Origin: Maricaulis sp963975345
GTDB taxonomy: Bacteria > Pseudomonadota > Alphaproteobacteria > Caulobacterales > Maricaulaceae
Assembly (NCBI RefSeq): GCF_963975345.1
Contig: NZ_CAXBGE010000011.1
Coordinates: 62,001 to 126,000, forward strand
Reading direction: 5' to 3'
Length of the DNA stretch: 64,000 bases
Made by a program: the position numbers and the translations under genes
In this document: one piece after another, positions 34,501 through 42,049 of the stretch
Position numbering within the stretch: position 1 is the first letter of the stretch
How the letters are laid out: each line of letters begins with the position of its first letter
Notes under the pieces: model-generated
What the model was told of the DNA's origin: nothing
Database searches by the model: none
Seen by the model: only the letters and a program-made list of their open reading frames with translations

Positions 34501-34787
34501 CGCATTGGGAGATGTGGTCGCTGGTGCGTGGTGGTTGGACTCCGCTGGAGGCTCTGCGGGCCGCCACAGTGATGCCGGCACGCCATCTGGGCTTTGATCA
34601 CGATCTCGGCTCGCTCGAGGTTGGCAAGCTCGCTGATCTGGTGATCATGCGCGCCAATCCGCTTGAGGATATCGGCAATACGGACGAAATCGATTTCGTG
34701 ATGCTCAATGGCCGTCTCTACGATGCCGAGACCATGAATGAGACCGTCACCGGTGATCATCAGCGTCAGCCCTATTTCTGGGAATAG
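31572..34787 (+). CDS. Exported PD40/TolB-like propeller fused to an amidohydrolase
   Basis: A 1071-residue protein: signal peptide (about 1-22), then repeated PD40/WD40-like units (FSPDGSRIAFTSDRGG, FSPDGRYVYY, FSPDGSTIVFEKG and more) that form one or two beta propellers up to about residue 600, then an amidohydrolase TIM barrel from about 664 to the end. The metal-binding HxH is in GFIDSHAHG near residue 722 and the closing GKLADLVIMRANP is typical of the family. Such TolB-amidohydrolase fusions are frequent in Caulobacterales-type bacteria and are thought to be periplasmic peptidase-like or amidase enzymes. A G-rich ribosome site precedes the ATG. An intrinsic terminator follows. Confidence 0.9.
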   Translation: MTRYLLALAASTILCTSPGLAWQDAEAADDAASADWDVANPGLEMRQVPLNVTEGTWMSLDVSPDGQTIAFDLLGDIYTIPVTGGEATNIASGMPWEIQPRFSPDGSRIAFTSDRGGGDNIWTMNADGSNAAALTHETFRLLNNPTWSADGRYIAARKHYTTQRSAGVGEIWMYHVLGGDGVRLVDRPNENFQKELGEPMFSPDGRYVYYTMNTTPGNSFVYAQDSNGDIFDILRYDMETGETSTAVDGAGGAVRPTPSPDGRYMAFVRRERIQSTLYIKDLHSGEERRLVGNLDQDMQETWGVTGMYPNMDWMPDSQSIVYWAGGHIHRVDLATGTISDIPFSVNDTRDIVDPPRPEVEVAPTTFETRMPRFATASPDGSQIVFESLGQLWVRNASGDAAPRRLTGNNGDRRELFPTWSADGRTIAFVTWDDQTLGSIRTISARGGRETVVTSEPGHYRRPRFSPDGSTIVFEKGTGGYLTAPEWSEAPGIYTIPARGGAMSLVTEDGENPQFANRNDRVFVTRGGDGTSLVSMDLNGTNERVHATGELVTEYEVSPAGDHVAYRQNYDVFVSPLLPGPQSVGESRTSGALPTTELSGNGGTYFHWSDGGQQVNWSMGPVFYSARIEDFRPDPNAEDGEGYTPPTEGVNLSMTVTADHPTGLTALVGARIITMADDDGGVIENGTILIDGNRITAVGADLEVPEGARVVDVSGHTITPGFIDSHAHGPEGTDDIIPEQNWSDIAHLAFGVTTVHNPSSQASHIFAASEYERAGRLLAPRIYSSGEIVYGARAPSVYAEINSLDDAEQHVFRLAAQGALSIKNYNQPRRDQRQQVVAAAMEADLLVVPEGGSNYHMDMSLIADGNSSLEHNLPVSMIYEDVLSLYSQTHVTYSPTLVVSYGGLAGDPYWRQATDVWLHPILSRHVPPSMLAASSVRRTTAPESDFVDDDNGRVAHLLMQRGVDVVIGGHGQEEGLAAHWEMWSLVRGGWTPLEALRAATVMPARHLGFDHDLGSLEVGKLADLVIMRANPLEDIGNTDEIDFVMLNGRLYDAETMNETVTGDHQRQPYFWE

Positions 34788-34807
34788 GTCTGGTCACATC
34801 CGGCATG

Positions 34808-34838
34808 AAAAGGGGCGGTCTCCGGAGCGCCCTTTTTT
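34808..34838 (+). terminator. Intrinsic terminator after the amidohydrolase gene
   Basis: A GC stem (GGGCG / CGCCC, extended by A-T pairs and an inner CTCC / GGAG) is followed by six T residues. It lies 21 bases after the stop codon and 65 bases before the acylase start, so it separates the two genes. Confidence 0.8.
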
Positions 34839-34902
34839 ATGCGTGCTTGCCCCATTGCCGTCTGCCCGCGCTGGGCTAAACTTGCGGCAAAGGGGATCAC
34901 TC

Positions 34903-37050
34903 ATGCCATTTTCAAAGCGGCGGCGTATGGCCGTGATTATCGTCATCCTGCTCGCTGTGGCAGGACCGGTCGGGATATTCGCGCCGGGGCGGCTACATCA
35001 GCAGAACTTTGAGCGCGAGGCGCGGTCCGCTGCCGAGGCTTATTCGGTGCGCATTGTTCGCGACGAGTTTGGCGTGCCGCAAATCTATGGCGTCCACGAT
35101 CCTGACACGGCCTTCGGGCTCGGCTATGCCCAAGCCGAGGATGACTGGGCGACGCTGCAAACGACGCTTGTTGCCGCGCGCGGTCATCTCGCCCGCTATC
35201 AGGGCAGCGACGCCGCGCCGACCGATTACGTCGTGCAATTGCTGCGCATCGCGCAAACCGTCGAGAGCCGCTACGACACCGATCTTGCACCGGCCACCCG
35301 CGCCTTGGTCGAGGCGTATGCCGCCGGGCTCAATCTCTATGCGTCCGAACATCCGTCCGAAGTTTGGGCCCATGAAATGCCGGTCACCGGGCAGGACATC
35401 GTCGCCGGCTTCGTGCTGCGCACGCCTTTCATGTATGGCCTCGATGCCGATATCGCCGAACTGTTCGCCGATGAGCGGCAGCGCACGGTGTCGATGGGAT
35501 CGAGCGAGACGGCCTTTCGCTTTCTGGAGCAGGCCGAATTGCCTTTTGGCTCCAACGCCTTTGCCATCGCACCCTCACGCTCCGCCGATGGCGCGACGCG
35601 GCTTATGATCAATTCGCACCAGCCCTATACCGGGCCGGTGGCCTGGTATGAGGCCCGCCTGCACTCCGAGGATGGCTGGGACATGGACGGTGCCACTTTC
35701 CCGGGGGCGCCCTTGATCCTGCACGGTTTCAATCGCGATCTCGGCTGGGCCCATACGGTCAACCATCCCGATCTCGCCGATGTCTACGTGCTCGATACCG
35801 ATGGCGACCGCTACCGGCTCGACGGCGAATGGCTTGATCTTGAACATGGAGAAGCGCGTATCACGGTGCGCATTTTCGGACCGATCCGCTGGACGGTGAC
35901 GCGCGATTTGTGGTGGTCACGCCACGGTCCCGTCGTGCGTACACCGCATGGCGATTATGCCATCCGCTATTCCGGCATGGATCAGATCGGCCAGGTCGAA
36001 CAATGGTATGCGATGAATCGCGCCACCGATTTCGACAGCTGGATGGCGGCGATGAATATCAACGCCATCTCTTCGCTCAACGCCGTCTATGCCGACCGCG
36101 AGGGCCATATTGCCTATGTCTACAATGCGCGCATGCCAGTGCGTGAAGAGGGCTATGACTGGCTGCAATACCTGCCCGGTGATCGCTCGGAGCTGATCTG
36201 GGACGAATATCTGCCGCTCACTGCCATGCCGATCTACACCGACCCGGCCAGCGGTTGGCTACTGTCGGCCAATCAGACACCTTTCGATGCGACGACGCTC
36301 GCCGACAATATCGATCCGGCCGGCTATTCGCCCACCTTCGGCATCCAGCCGCGCTATTCCAACCGTGCTTGGCGCGGGCTGGAATTGTTGCGGGCGCAGG
36401 GCCAGATTAGTCGCGATGGTCTGCTCGAAATCAAGTTCGACAAGACCTATTCCGCCCAATCGCCGGTCGCGCGTCTGGTCACCGAATTGCTCGATGAGGA
36501 TTTCACCGGCGATGCCGCGATGACCGAAGCCCAGACCGTGCTGCGGCGCTGGGACCTCTCGACGGATACCGGCAATCGTGAAGCGGCCCTCGGCGTGCTT
36601 GTGGCGGTGCGCTGTATCGGCAATCTGCACACGGATGACCCTTGGCTGATGGACCCGGTCGAAGCGTTGCGCGCAGCGGCGGGGGAGCTGATGGCGCATT
36701 ATGACCGGCTCGACCCTGAATGGGGTGAGGTCAACCGGCTGGTGCGCGGTGAGGTCAATATTCCAATCGGCGGTGGGCCGGACGTGTTGCGCGCGGTTTA
36801 TTCCAGCTCACACGATCTCAATGATGACGGCCAACTGGTCGCCGCCGCCGGCGACACCTCGATCATGCTGGTGGAATGGCTCGCTGACGGCACGCAGCAC
36901 GCCGAAGCGATCATTCAATTCGGCTCGGCAACGCTGGACGAGACGTCGCCGCATTATGCCGACCAGGCGCCGCTCTTTGCCGCTGAGCAATGGCGCACGC
37001 TCGACACTACGGTCCGCGAGGGCGGCTATCGGCCCGGCGAGCCGCGCTGA
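34903..37050 (+). CDS. Penicillin acylase family protein (Ntn hydrolase; possible acyl-homoserine lactone acylase)
   Basis: A 715-residue periplasmic hydrolase precursor. An N-terminal hydrophobic segment (about 9-25) exports it; the alpha chain begins near VRIVRDEFGVPQIYGVHDP, and the beta chain would begin at the nucleophile S217 in PFGSNAFAIAP, freed by autocatalytic cleavage at the Gly-Ser bond. The conserved HQPYTGP segment and the later NRAWRGLELL block match. Relatives deacylate penicillins, cyclic lipopeptides or acyl-homoserine lactones; the length and LGYAQAEDDW fit the acylase group that includes AHL acylases. Substrate is not decided by sequence. It starts after a terminator and so has its own promoter. 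Confidence 0.9.
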   Translation: MPFSKRRRMAVIIVILLAVAGPVGIFAPGRLHQQNFEREARSAAEAYSVRIVRDEFGVPQIYGVHDPDTAFGLGYAQAEDDWATLQTTLVAARGHLARYQGSDAAPTDYVVQLLRIAQTVESRYDTDLAPATRALVEAYAAGLNLYASEHPSEVWAHEMPVTGQDIVAGFVLRTPFMYGLDADIAELFADERQRTVSMGSSETAFRFLEQAELPFGSNAFAIAPSRSADGATRLMINSHQPYTGPVAWYEARLHSEDGWDMDGATFPGAPLILHGFNRDLGWAHTVNHPDLADVYVLDTDGDRYRLDGEWLDLEHGEARITVRIFGPIRWTVTRDLWWSRHGPVVRTPHGDYAIRYSGMDQIGQVEQWYAMNRATDFDSWMAAMNINAISSLNAVYADREGHIAYVYNARMPVREEGYDWLQYLPGDRSELIWDEYLPLTAMPIYTDPASGWLLSANQTPFDATTLADNIDPAGYSPTFGIQPRYSNRAWRGLELLRAQGQISRDGLLEIKFDKTYSAQSPVARLVTELLDEDFTGDAAMTEAQTVLRRWDLSTDTGNREAALGVLVAVRCIGNLHTDDPWLMDPVEALRAAAGELMAHYDRLDPEWGEVNRLVRGEVNIPIGGGPDVLRAVYSSSHDLNDDGQLVAAAGDTSIMLVEWLADGTQHAEAIIQFGSATLDETSPHYADQAPLFAAEQWRTLDTTVREGGYRPGEPR

Positions 37051-37062
37051 GCCGGCATGCGG

Positions 37063-37518
37063 TCAGGCGGTCTGGCTGAACTCGGCCATCAGTGTCGGGA
37101 TATCTTCCATGGCCGGAAAAGCTTCGAAGCTGTGGCGAGCCGGTATCGTCACCCAAGCGAGCTTCTCCTGGGTCATGGTTTCGATGAAGGGCACGAACCA
37201 GGATGTGTCCTCGAACATCGTCGGGCGCACATTGACGAAATAGTCCAGCCCGCTGATGCGGGTAAATATCCATGTCATGCAGCGCGGACAGAATTGGTGG
37301 TCCAGCTGACCCTCGCCGAGGCCGCCGCGCTGGGTCTGGCCCTTGGTGACGGCAAAGCCTTTTGGCGGCACCATCGCGGTGATCGAGAAGGCGCTGGCGC
37401 TCATTTTCTGGCACCCGGTGCAATGACAGGCGGCCGTCATCAAAGGCGGTTCACTGATCGTGACCTGTACGTCGCCGCATCGGCAGGCGCCATGAAGCGG
37501 CAATTTCGGCGTGGTCAT
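37063..37518 (-). CDS. GFA family (glutathione-dependent formaldehyde-activating-like) protein
   Basis: A 151-residue zinc protein of the GFA/CENP-V family. Zinc ligands are spaced normally: CRCG near residue 12-15, CHCTGCQK near 31-38, and FCPRCMT near 77-83. Despite the family name, most members have no proven role in formaldehyde metabolism; some bind glutathione. It lies alone on the minus strand, convergent with the acylase gene with only 12 bases between stops. Cytoplasmic. Confidence 0.88.
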   Translation of the reverse strand: MTTPKLPLHGACRCGDVQVTISEPPLMTAACHCTGCQKMSASAFSITAMVPPKGFAVTKGQTQRGGLGEGQLDHQFCPRCMTWIFTRISGLDYFVNVRPTMFEDTSWFVPFIETMTQEKLAWVTIPARHSFEAFPAMEDIPTLMAEFSQTA

Positions 37519-37632
37519 TGTTCAATCTCCGGAACGGCGGGGCGTGCGCTCAAACCCTACACACCCCAATGAGGCCGTGCCATCCGCAATATGTCCCGAG
37601 CCGCACTTTGAGATCAGGCGAATGGCTGGCAC

Positions 37633-37666
37633 AAAAAAGCCCCGAGCAAATGCCCGGGGCCTTTCT
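37633..37666 (-). terminator. Intrinsic terminator after the carbonic anhydrase gene
   Basis: On the minus strand the stem GCCCCG / CGGGGC (37639-37644 / 37655-37660) is followed by six T residues (the A run at 37633-37638). It begins 25 bases past the carbonic anhydrase stop codon. A T-rich stretch on the other side would let it work in both directions. Confidence 0.8.
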
Positions 37667-37684
37667 TGCAGTGATCGCGATTTT

Positions 37685-38422
37685 CTACTCGTCGGAGACG
37701 AGCACATAGCGGCGATTGAGCGGTTGAACCGGGCGGAAGCTGTCCGGGTGACGCATTTCGAAAGAGTCGATCTGCTCGGGCGTGGCCGTGACTGGATGCG
37801 TTAGCACCGTCCAGGAGACGATCTCGCTGCAGGGCGGTGTCGTCAGCGAACCTTGATAGCGAAAGGCGGCTTGATCGGTGGGCAGGAAATCATTGAGATG
37901 CACGCGGGCAGCGATGCCCGGCGAGGCGTCGCTATCGGCGGGCATTGCGGCCCAGACCGAGTCGAGGGCGGCCAGGCTGTCGCCGCGCTCGACCATGACG
38001 CCAATCACGGCCAAATCGCCGGCCTCGGACTGGTGCACGAAATGCACTTCCATCGGCGCGTGGCGGCCATTGATCGTGTGCTCGCTGGCGGCGTGGAAGT
38101 GAAATTGCAGCAGGCGGTAGAAGGTCCCGCCAATCGTCACGCCGCCGGCATTCTCGACATTAACCTGCACGGTGTGGCCGTTATCGACCACGACGCCAGC
38201 GGTCTCATCGGCCCAATCGATTGCGGCAGCGGCAAAATCAGCTTCCAGGGCGTCGGTGAGATTGACCGGGGATTGCTGCTGCCCTGTGGCGCAGACAGCC
38301 CAGTCTTCACTCATCTCCCGCCAGTTTTCCGGCCCTTCATGCCCGTCATAGCCCCAATGTTGGGCTTGGGCGGGCGCGGCGGCGCAGGCGGCGAGGGCGA
38401 GGGGTAGCCAGATACGATTCAA
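37685..38422 (-). CDS. Secreted alpha-class carbonic anhydrase
   Basis: Hydrates carbon dioxide to bicarbonate in the periplasm. The 245-residue precursor has a signal peptide ending around AAAPAQA (residue 20). Alpha-class features are all present: QQQSPVNL, the zinc histidines H108 and H110 in LLQFHFHAASEH, H127 in MEVHFVHQS, and the substrate-site GSLTTPPCSE. The start is set at the TTG at 38422, where AGGAGA lies six bases upstream; an ATG at 38452 would add ten residues without a ribosome site and spoil the signal peptide's charged start. A strong terminator follows. Confidence 0.93.
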   Translation of the reverse strand: MNRIWLPLALAACAAAPAQAQHWGYDGHEGPENWREMSEDWAVCATGQQQSPVNLTDALEADFAAAAIDWADETAGVVVDNGHTVQVNVENAGGVTIGGTFYRLLQFHFHAASEHTINGRHAPMEVHFVHQSEAGDLAVIGVMVERGDSLAALDSVWAAMPADSDASPGIAARVHLNDFLPTDQAAFRYQGSLTTPPCSEIVSWTVLTHPVTATPEQIDSFEMRHPDSFRPVQPLNRRYVLVSDE

Positions 38423-38514
38423 GGGATATCTCCTGAGGCTGTGCGGCACCATTGCGGCCGCCGGGCGAAAGTCTGATCGAGCGCTAAACTACACGTGGTA
38501 TTATGGAGCGACTA

Positions 38515-39153
38515 TTAACGATGTGCCTCGCCCTCGCGGTTTGCCTGCCAGACGGGGTATTTTTTCATAACCGATACAAAAATCGGCGAGGCGAGATGGC
38601 CGGCGAGCCAGGCCTGTAGGTGCGGCAGGGCCTGCGCCGCAAACCAGTCGCGATCTGTATGGGCGAACTGGCGCACAAAGGGGAAGATTGCGGCATCGGC
38701 CAGGCTCATCACTTCGCCACACAGGAAGGTGGAGCTGGCCAGTCGCGCATCGAGCCCGGTGAGGATTTCCAGCCCGCGGGCGCGGTTTGCCAACGGGTCT
38801 TCGCCCTCATAGCGATTGGGGTATTTATATCGGTCGAGCGCCTGTTTGAACGGGCCGTCATTTTGCGCCACCAGTTCGAACATCGCATCGCCCGGCGCCA
38901 GCCAGCCGCGGGGATCATGGCGCGCCAGCGCCCAGCGCATGATGTCGAGGCTCTCCTCGACGACCGCTCCATCGGGCAGGACCAGAACCGGCACCGTGCC
39001 CTTGGGCGAGGCGGCGAGCATTTCAGCGGGCTTGTCGCGCAGCAGGACTTCGCGGTGTTCGACTTCGGTTTCGCTGGCCGCGAGCGCCAGCCGGGCGCGC
39101 ATCGCATAGGGGCAGCGCCGGAAGGAATAGAGGACGGGCAGGGCGATGCTCAT
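38515..39153 (-). CDS. Glutathione S-transferase family protein
   Basis: A 212-residue GST-fold protein. LPVLYSFRRCPYAMRARLAL is the thioredoxin-like start with an active-site Cys (RRCPYAMR, as in omega and beta-like classes), KGTVPVLVLPDG has the cis-proline and VVEESLDIMRWAL the Glu-Ser pair. The helical C-terminal domain follows to the end. Its ATG overlaps the stop of the trhO gene as ATGA, so the two are co-translated. It may reduce mixed disulfides; the partner substrate is unknown. Confidence 0.88.
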   Translation of the reverse strand: MSIALPVLYSFRRCPYAMRARLALAASETEVEHREVLLRDKPAEMLAASPKGTVPVLVLPDGAVVEESLDIMRWALARHDPRGWLAPGDAMFELVAQNDGPFKQALDRYKYPNRYEGEDPLANRARGLEILTGLDARLASSTFLCGEVMSLADAAIFPFVRQFAHTDRDWFAAQALPHLQAWLAGHLASPIFVSVMKKYPVWQANREGEAHR

Positions 39154-40094
39154 CCGGTTTCCGCTTCGCTCGCCTCGTCCTCATAGACGCGCCCGAGATG
39201 TTTCTCGCCGCGCTGCGCCGCCAATTGTGACTGACGATGACGCTCGGCAAAGCGTTCCCGGTCGGCATCCGTCATGCGGTCATGGCAATGCGGGCAGGAG
39301 ACACCGGGCACGAATTTGTCCGAGCGCAGGTCTTCCGGTCCCAAGGGTTCGCGGCAGCCATGGCACAGCGTGTGGGTGCCCTGTTCCAGCCCGTGCACGA
39401 CGGCGACGCGGCGATCAAACACGAAGCATTCCCCGCGCCACAGGCTCTCTTCTGCGGGTACGGTCTCGAGATATTTCAGGATACCGCCCTTGAGATGGAA
39501 GACCTCGTCGATGCCCTCGGCCTTCACGAAGGAGGTTGCCTTCTCGCAGCGGATGCCGCCGGTGCAATACATCGCCACGCGCGCCTCAGGCCGGGTTTCG
39601 CGGAATTTGCGGAACCAGTCGGGAAATTCGCGAAAGCTCACCGTTTCCGGATTCACCGCGCCCTCGAACTGGCCGATCCGCACCTCGTAATCATTGCGCG
39701 TATCAATGGTGACGACATCGGGCGAGGCGATCAGATCATTCCAATCGCTCGGGTCGACATAGGAGCCGACCAGCGCATTGGGATCGACGCCGGGAATGCC
39801 CATCGTCACGATCTCGCGCTTGAGCCGCACTTTTAGCCGCAGGAAGGGCTGTTCCTCGGCCCAGCTCTCCTTGTGCTCGAGGTCGGCGCAGCCGGGCAGG
39901 TCGCGGATCGCATCGAGCATGGTGGCGATGCCCTCGGCTGTGCCGGCGAGGGTGCCATTAATGCCCTCGGAGGCGAGCAGGATCGTCCCGGTGATCGCAT
40001 TCGCTTCGCCGACCTGTTTCAGCCGCGCCTGCAGCGCATCGAGCCCGGCCAGCGGGGTGAATTTATAGAAGGCGGCGACAGTGAAGCGGGGCAT
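39150..40094 (-). CDS. trhO: tRNA uridine(34) hydroxylase, rhodanese domain (TrhO/YceA)
   Basis: Oxygen-dependent enzyme that hydroxylates uridine at position 34 of tRNA, the first step toward 5-methoxyuridine and its oxyacetic relatives. The 314-residue protein has an N-terminal UPF0176 domain (VAAFYKFTPLAG), then a rhodanese domain with the active loop CTGGIRCEKATSFV (Cys near residue 181). A zinc-binding CHGCREPL ... CPHC region follows near the end. Length and order match the family. It is the first gene of a two-gene operon with the GST. Confidence 0.92.
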   Translation of the reverse strand: MPRFTVAAFYKFTPLAGLDALQARLKQVGEANAITGTILLASEGINGTLAGTAEGIATMLDAIRDLPGCADLEHKESWAEEQPFLRLKVRLKREIVTMGIPGVDPNALVGSYVDPSDWNDLIASPDVVTIDTRNDYEVRIGQFEGAVNPETVSFREFPDWFRKFRETRPEARVAMYCTGGIRCEKATSFVKAEGIDEVFHLKGGILKYLETVPAEESLWRGECFVFDRRVAVVHGLEQGTHTLCHGCREPLGPEDLRSDKFVPGVSCPHCHDRMTDADRERFAERHRQSQLAAQRGEKHLGRVYEDEASEAETG

Positions 40095-40191
40095 GGGCGC
40101 GGGTCCGGTGGGTGAGGCGCTGCTATAGCAAGTTCAGGCACCAGAGCGGAGTCCCGCGCTGCGGAAGCTCCGCTCCGGCGCTGGCCCCGAC

Positions 40192-40785
40192 CTAGTCGTA
40201 AATCGAGACGATGGTGCCAACCAGCTTATAAATCGGCGGATTGCCGCCGGGGTGCTCCGGGGCGACGGCCGCGCAATAGCTATACCCGGCGCCCCCGCCC
40301 ATTCCCCATCGCATGGAGCCGGTGCCGCCGCCCACGCTGCAGATGTGCAGCTCCCGGTGCCCGTACTCGCTATAGCCTCCGGACAGCGCGTCGGTGTGCC
40401 AATCAGGCCGGGCGCGCCCCCCCATCTCGACCCAATGCGTGGAGTGACCCGGCGTTGGAACCAGAAACTCGATCCGGGTCGAAGCGGCCGGGAAAGACTC
40501 CACATTGCCAGAAGACTCGCTCAGGCAATTCGTGCCGTCAAACCATCCGAGAAAATAGCTCCCTCGAGAGCCGGAATTGACCTGATTATCGGTGGCGCGG
40601 CACAGGGCGCGGTCCGTCCGGCCCTGAGGGGTTACCGCATCGGCTGGCGCCGTGCTCTGGCGCACCCAGATATATTCGTCTTGGGCCTGGGCGGCGGCAC
40701 TCAGGGCGGTGGCCCCCAGGGCGGCGGTTGCGAGCGACAGGGCGATGGTGCGCAGGCGCGATGGTCCGGGGCGGTTCGGGGTCAT
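40192..40785 (-). CDS. Small secreted protein of unknown function
   Basis: A 197-residue exported protein: signal peptide in the first 35 residues, cleaved after AAAQAQ. The mature part is rich in Gly, Ser, Trp and His, holds four or more Cys (CRATDN, NCLSESSG, HICSVGG, YCAAVAP) that could form disulfides, and ends in IYKLVGTIVSIYD. No catalytic motif is seen and I do not recognise the family. It lies alone on the minus strand. It could be a periplasmic or extracellular binding protein. Confidence 0.75.
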   Translation of the reverse strand: MTPNRPGPSRLRTIALSLATAALGATALSAAAQAQDEYIWVRQSTAPADAVTPQGRTDRALCRATDNQVNSGSRGSYFLGWFDGTNCLSESSGNVESFPAASTRIEFLVPTPGHSTHWVEMGGRARPDWHTDALSGGYSEYGHRELHICSVGGGTGSMRWGMGGGAGYSYCAAVAPEHPGGNPPIYKLVGTIVSIYD

Positions 40786-40919
40786 GTCGTCTCCAGGTGT
40801 CGGATGAAACCGGAGGCGCAGGAAAATGTCCCGTGCCTTCCCTATTGATGTATCGGTAGATGGTCTCTGGGCGTCTGCCTAACAAAATCAGCCAATTTCA
40901 ATGCGTTGAAAATGGCTTG

Positions 40920-41591
40920 CTACGGCCCCACACTCATCGACAAAACCCGGCTGATCTCCGTCAGCGAGCGCCCGGACTGGCCCTGCCAGACATTAAACGC
41001 TGCCTGCACCGCGGCCAGATCGCGCTTCGAGGTTGGCGGCTTGGCGACCACGCCCTCGGCAATCAGGCGGGCGCAAACATCCTGCGACAGGATGAAGCTC
41101 GACCTGCCCATCCAGCGCATGACGCGCTGGCCGGTCGCGCCGCCCAGTCTTGAGCCGCGCTTGGCGAGGACGTCCATCAGGTCGATGAAATCATCGTCGG
41201 GCCAGTTGGCGAAGAATTTCGCGGCGCTGCCATGCTCGGCGGTGAGATCGGTCAGGAAGCGGGCATTCTCGATCACGGCCATGATCTTGGCGCCATTGCG
41301 GACAATGGCTTTGTCCGAGACGAGGCGGTCGATCTCTTCATCGCCGTAGAAGGCCACGCGCGGCGGATCAAAGCCCTCGAAGGCGGTCTCGAAGCCCGGC
41401 CATTTCGCCTCGATTACCTTCCAGTGGAAACCGGCCTGGAACAGGCATTTCGCCATCATCGACAACCAGCGATCATCCGGGATGGCGGCGAGTTCGGCGG
41501 CGGGTAGCGGTTTGGAGAGCAGGGCCTCCAGCGCGTCGGGCCCGCCCTTGCGTTCTGCCGCTATGGCGAAGATGTCGTCGAATTTTCGCAT
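40920..41591 (-). CDS. DNA-3-methyladenine glycosylase I-like (Tag family) protein
   Basis: A 223-residue protein of the HhH-GPD superfamily resembling Tag. The LSMMAKCLFQAGFHWKVIE segment corresponds to the Tag helix that ends in QAGLSW, and KAIVRNGAKIMAVIENARF to its IIRNRAKI block. The N-terminal zinc Cys and His of classical Tag are absent, so base specificity may differ. It would remove alkylated bases from DNA. It starts nine bases after the SpoIIAA-like gene and is likely in one operon with it. Confidence 0.8.
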   Translation of the reverse strand: MRKFDDIFAIAAERKGGPDALEALLSKPLPAAELAAIPDDRWLSMMAKCLFQAGFHWKVIEAKWPGFETAFEGFDPPRVAFYGDEEIDRLVSDKAIVRNGAKIMAVIENARFLTDLTAEHGSAAKFFANWPDDDFIDLMDVLAKRGSRLGGATGQRVMRWMGRSSFILSQDVCARLIAEGVVAKPPTSKRDLAAVQAAFNVWQGQSGRSLTEISRVLSMSVGP

Positions 41592-41600
41592 GGGCTCGTG

Positions 41601-41966
41601 TCAGTTTTCTGCGATCCAGCTCTTTCCGGCCGCGGCCTGGGCGTTGGAATAGAGATGGATCGGGTGGTGGAAGAAGGGCGCAAACAAGGTCACCGCCGTG
41701 CGGATGCCGCCGGAATCGGTGACGATTGCGGCTTTGCCGAAATCGCCCCAATGACTGATCCCCAGTTTGAGGTCTTCCCATGCGGCTCCGGCGGTGTAGC
41801 TGGCGAAATCCTCGCCAATCTCGCAATAGATTTTCAGCGATTTATGGCGCGCCATCTTGTCGAGTGCCGCCGGGATCAGGCGATCGCGGTAATCATTGAC
41901 GGTGACTTTGCCGCTGATGCGGATGGCCAGAATATCATCGGTGAAACCTTCAAGCTGTTCGATCAT
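41601..41966 (-). CDS. SpoIIAA-like (STAS/SEC14-type) protein
   Basis: A 121-residue single-domain protein of the SpoIIAA-like family, with an alternating beta-alpha pattern (LAIRISGKVTVNDYRDRLIP, then LKIYCEIGEDFASY) and the later HLYSNAQAAAGKSWI ending. Such proteins resemble anti-sigma factor antagonists and lipid-binding domains, but this group lacks a conserved phosphorylated serine. It is the first gene of a two-gene operon with the Tag-like gene. Function is unknown. Confidence 0.8.
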   Translation of the reverse strand: MIEQLEGFTDDILAIRISGKVTVNDYRDRLIPAALDKMARHKSLKIYCEIGEDFASYTAGAAWEDLKLGISHWGDFGKAAIVTDSGGIRTAVTLFAPFFHHPIHLYSNAQAAAGKSWIAEN

Positions 41967-42049
41967 GATGCGTCTCCTCGTGCCGGATGGACCCGGCGGC
42001 TCGCGCCGCCGGGTGATAGACCCATCATACGCCCGCCGATGCGATCATG

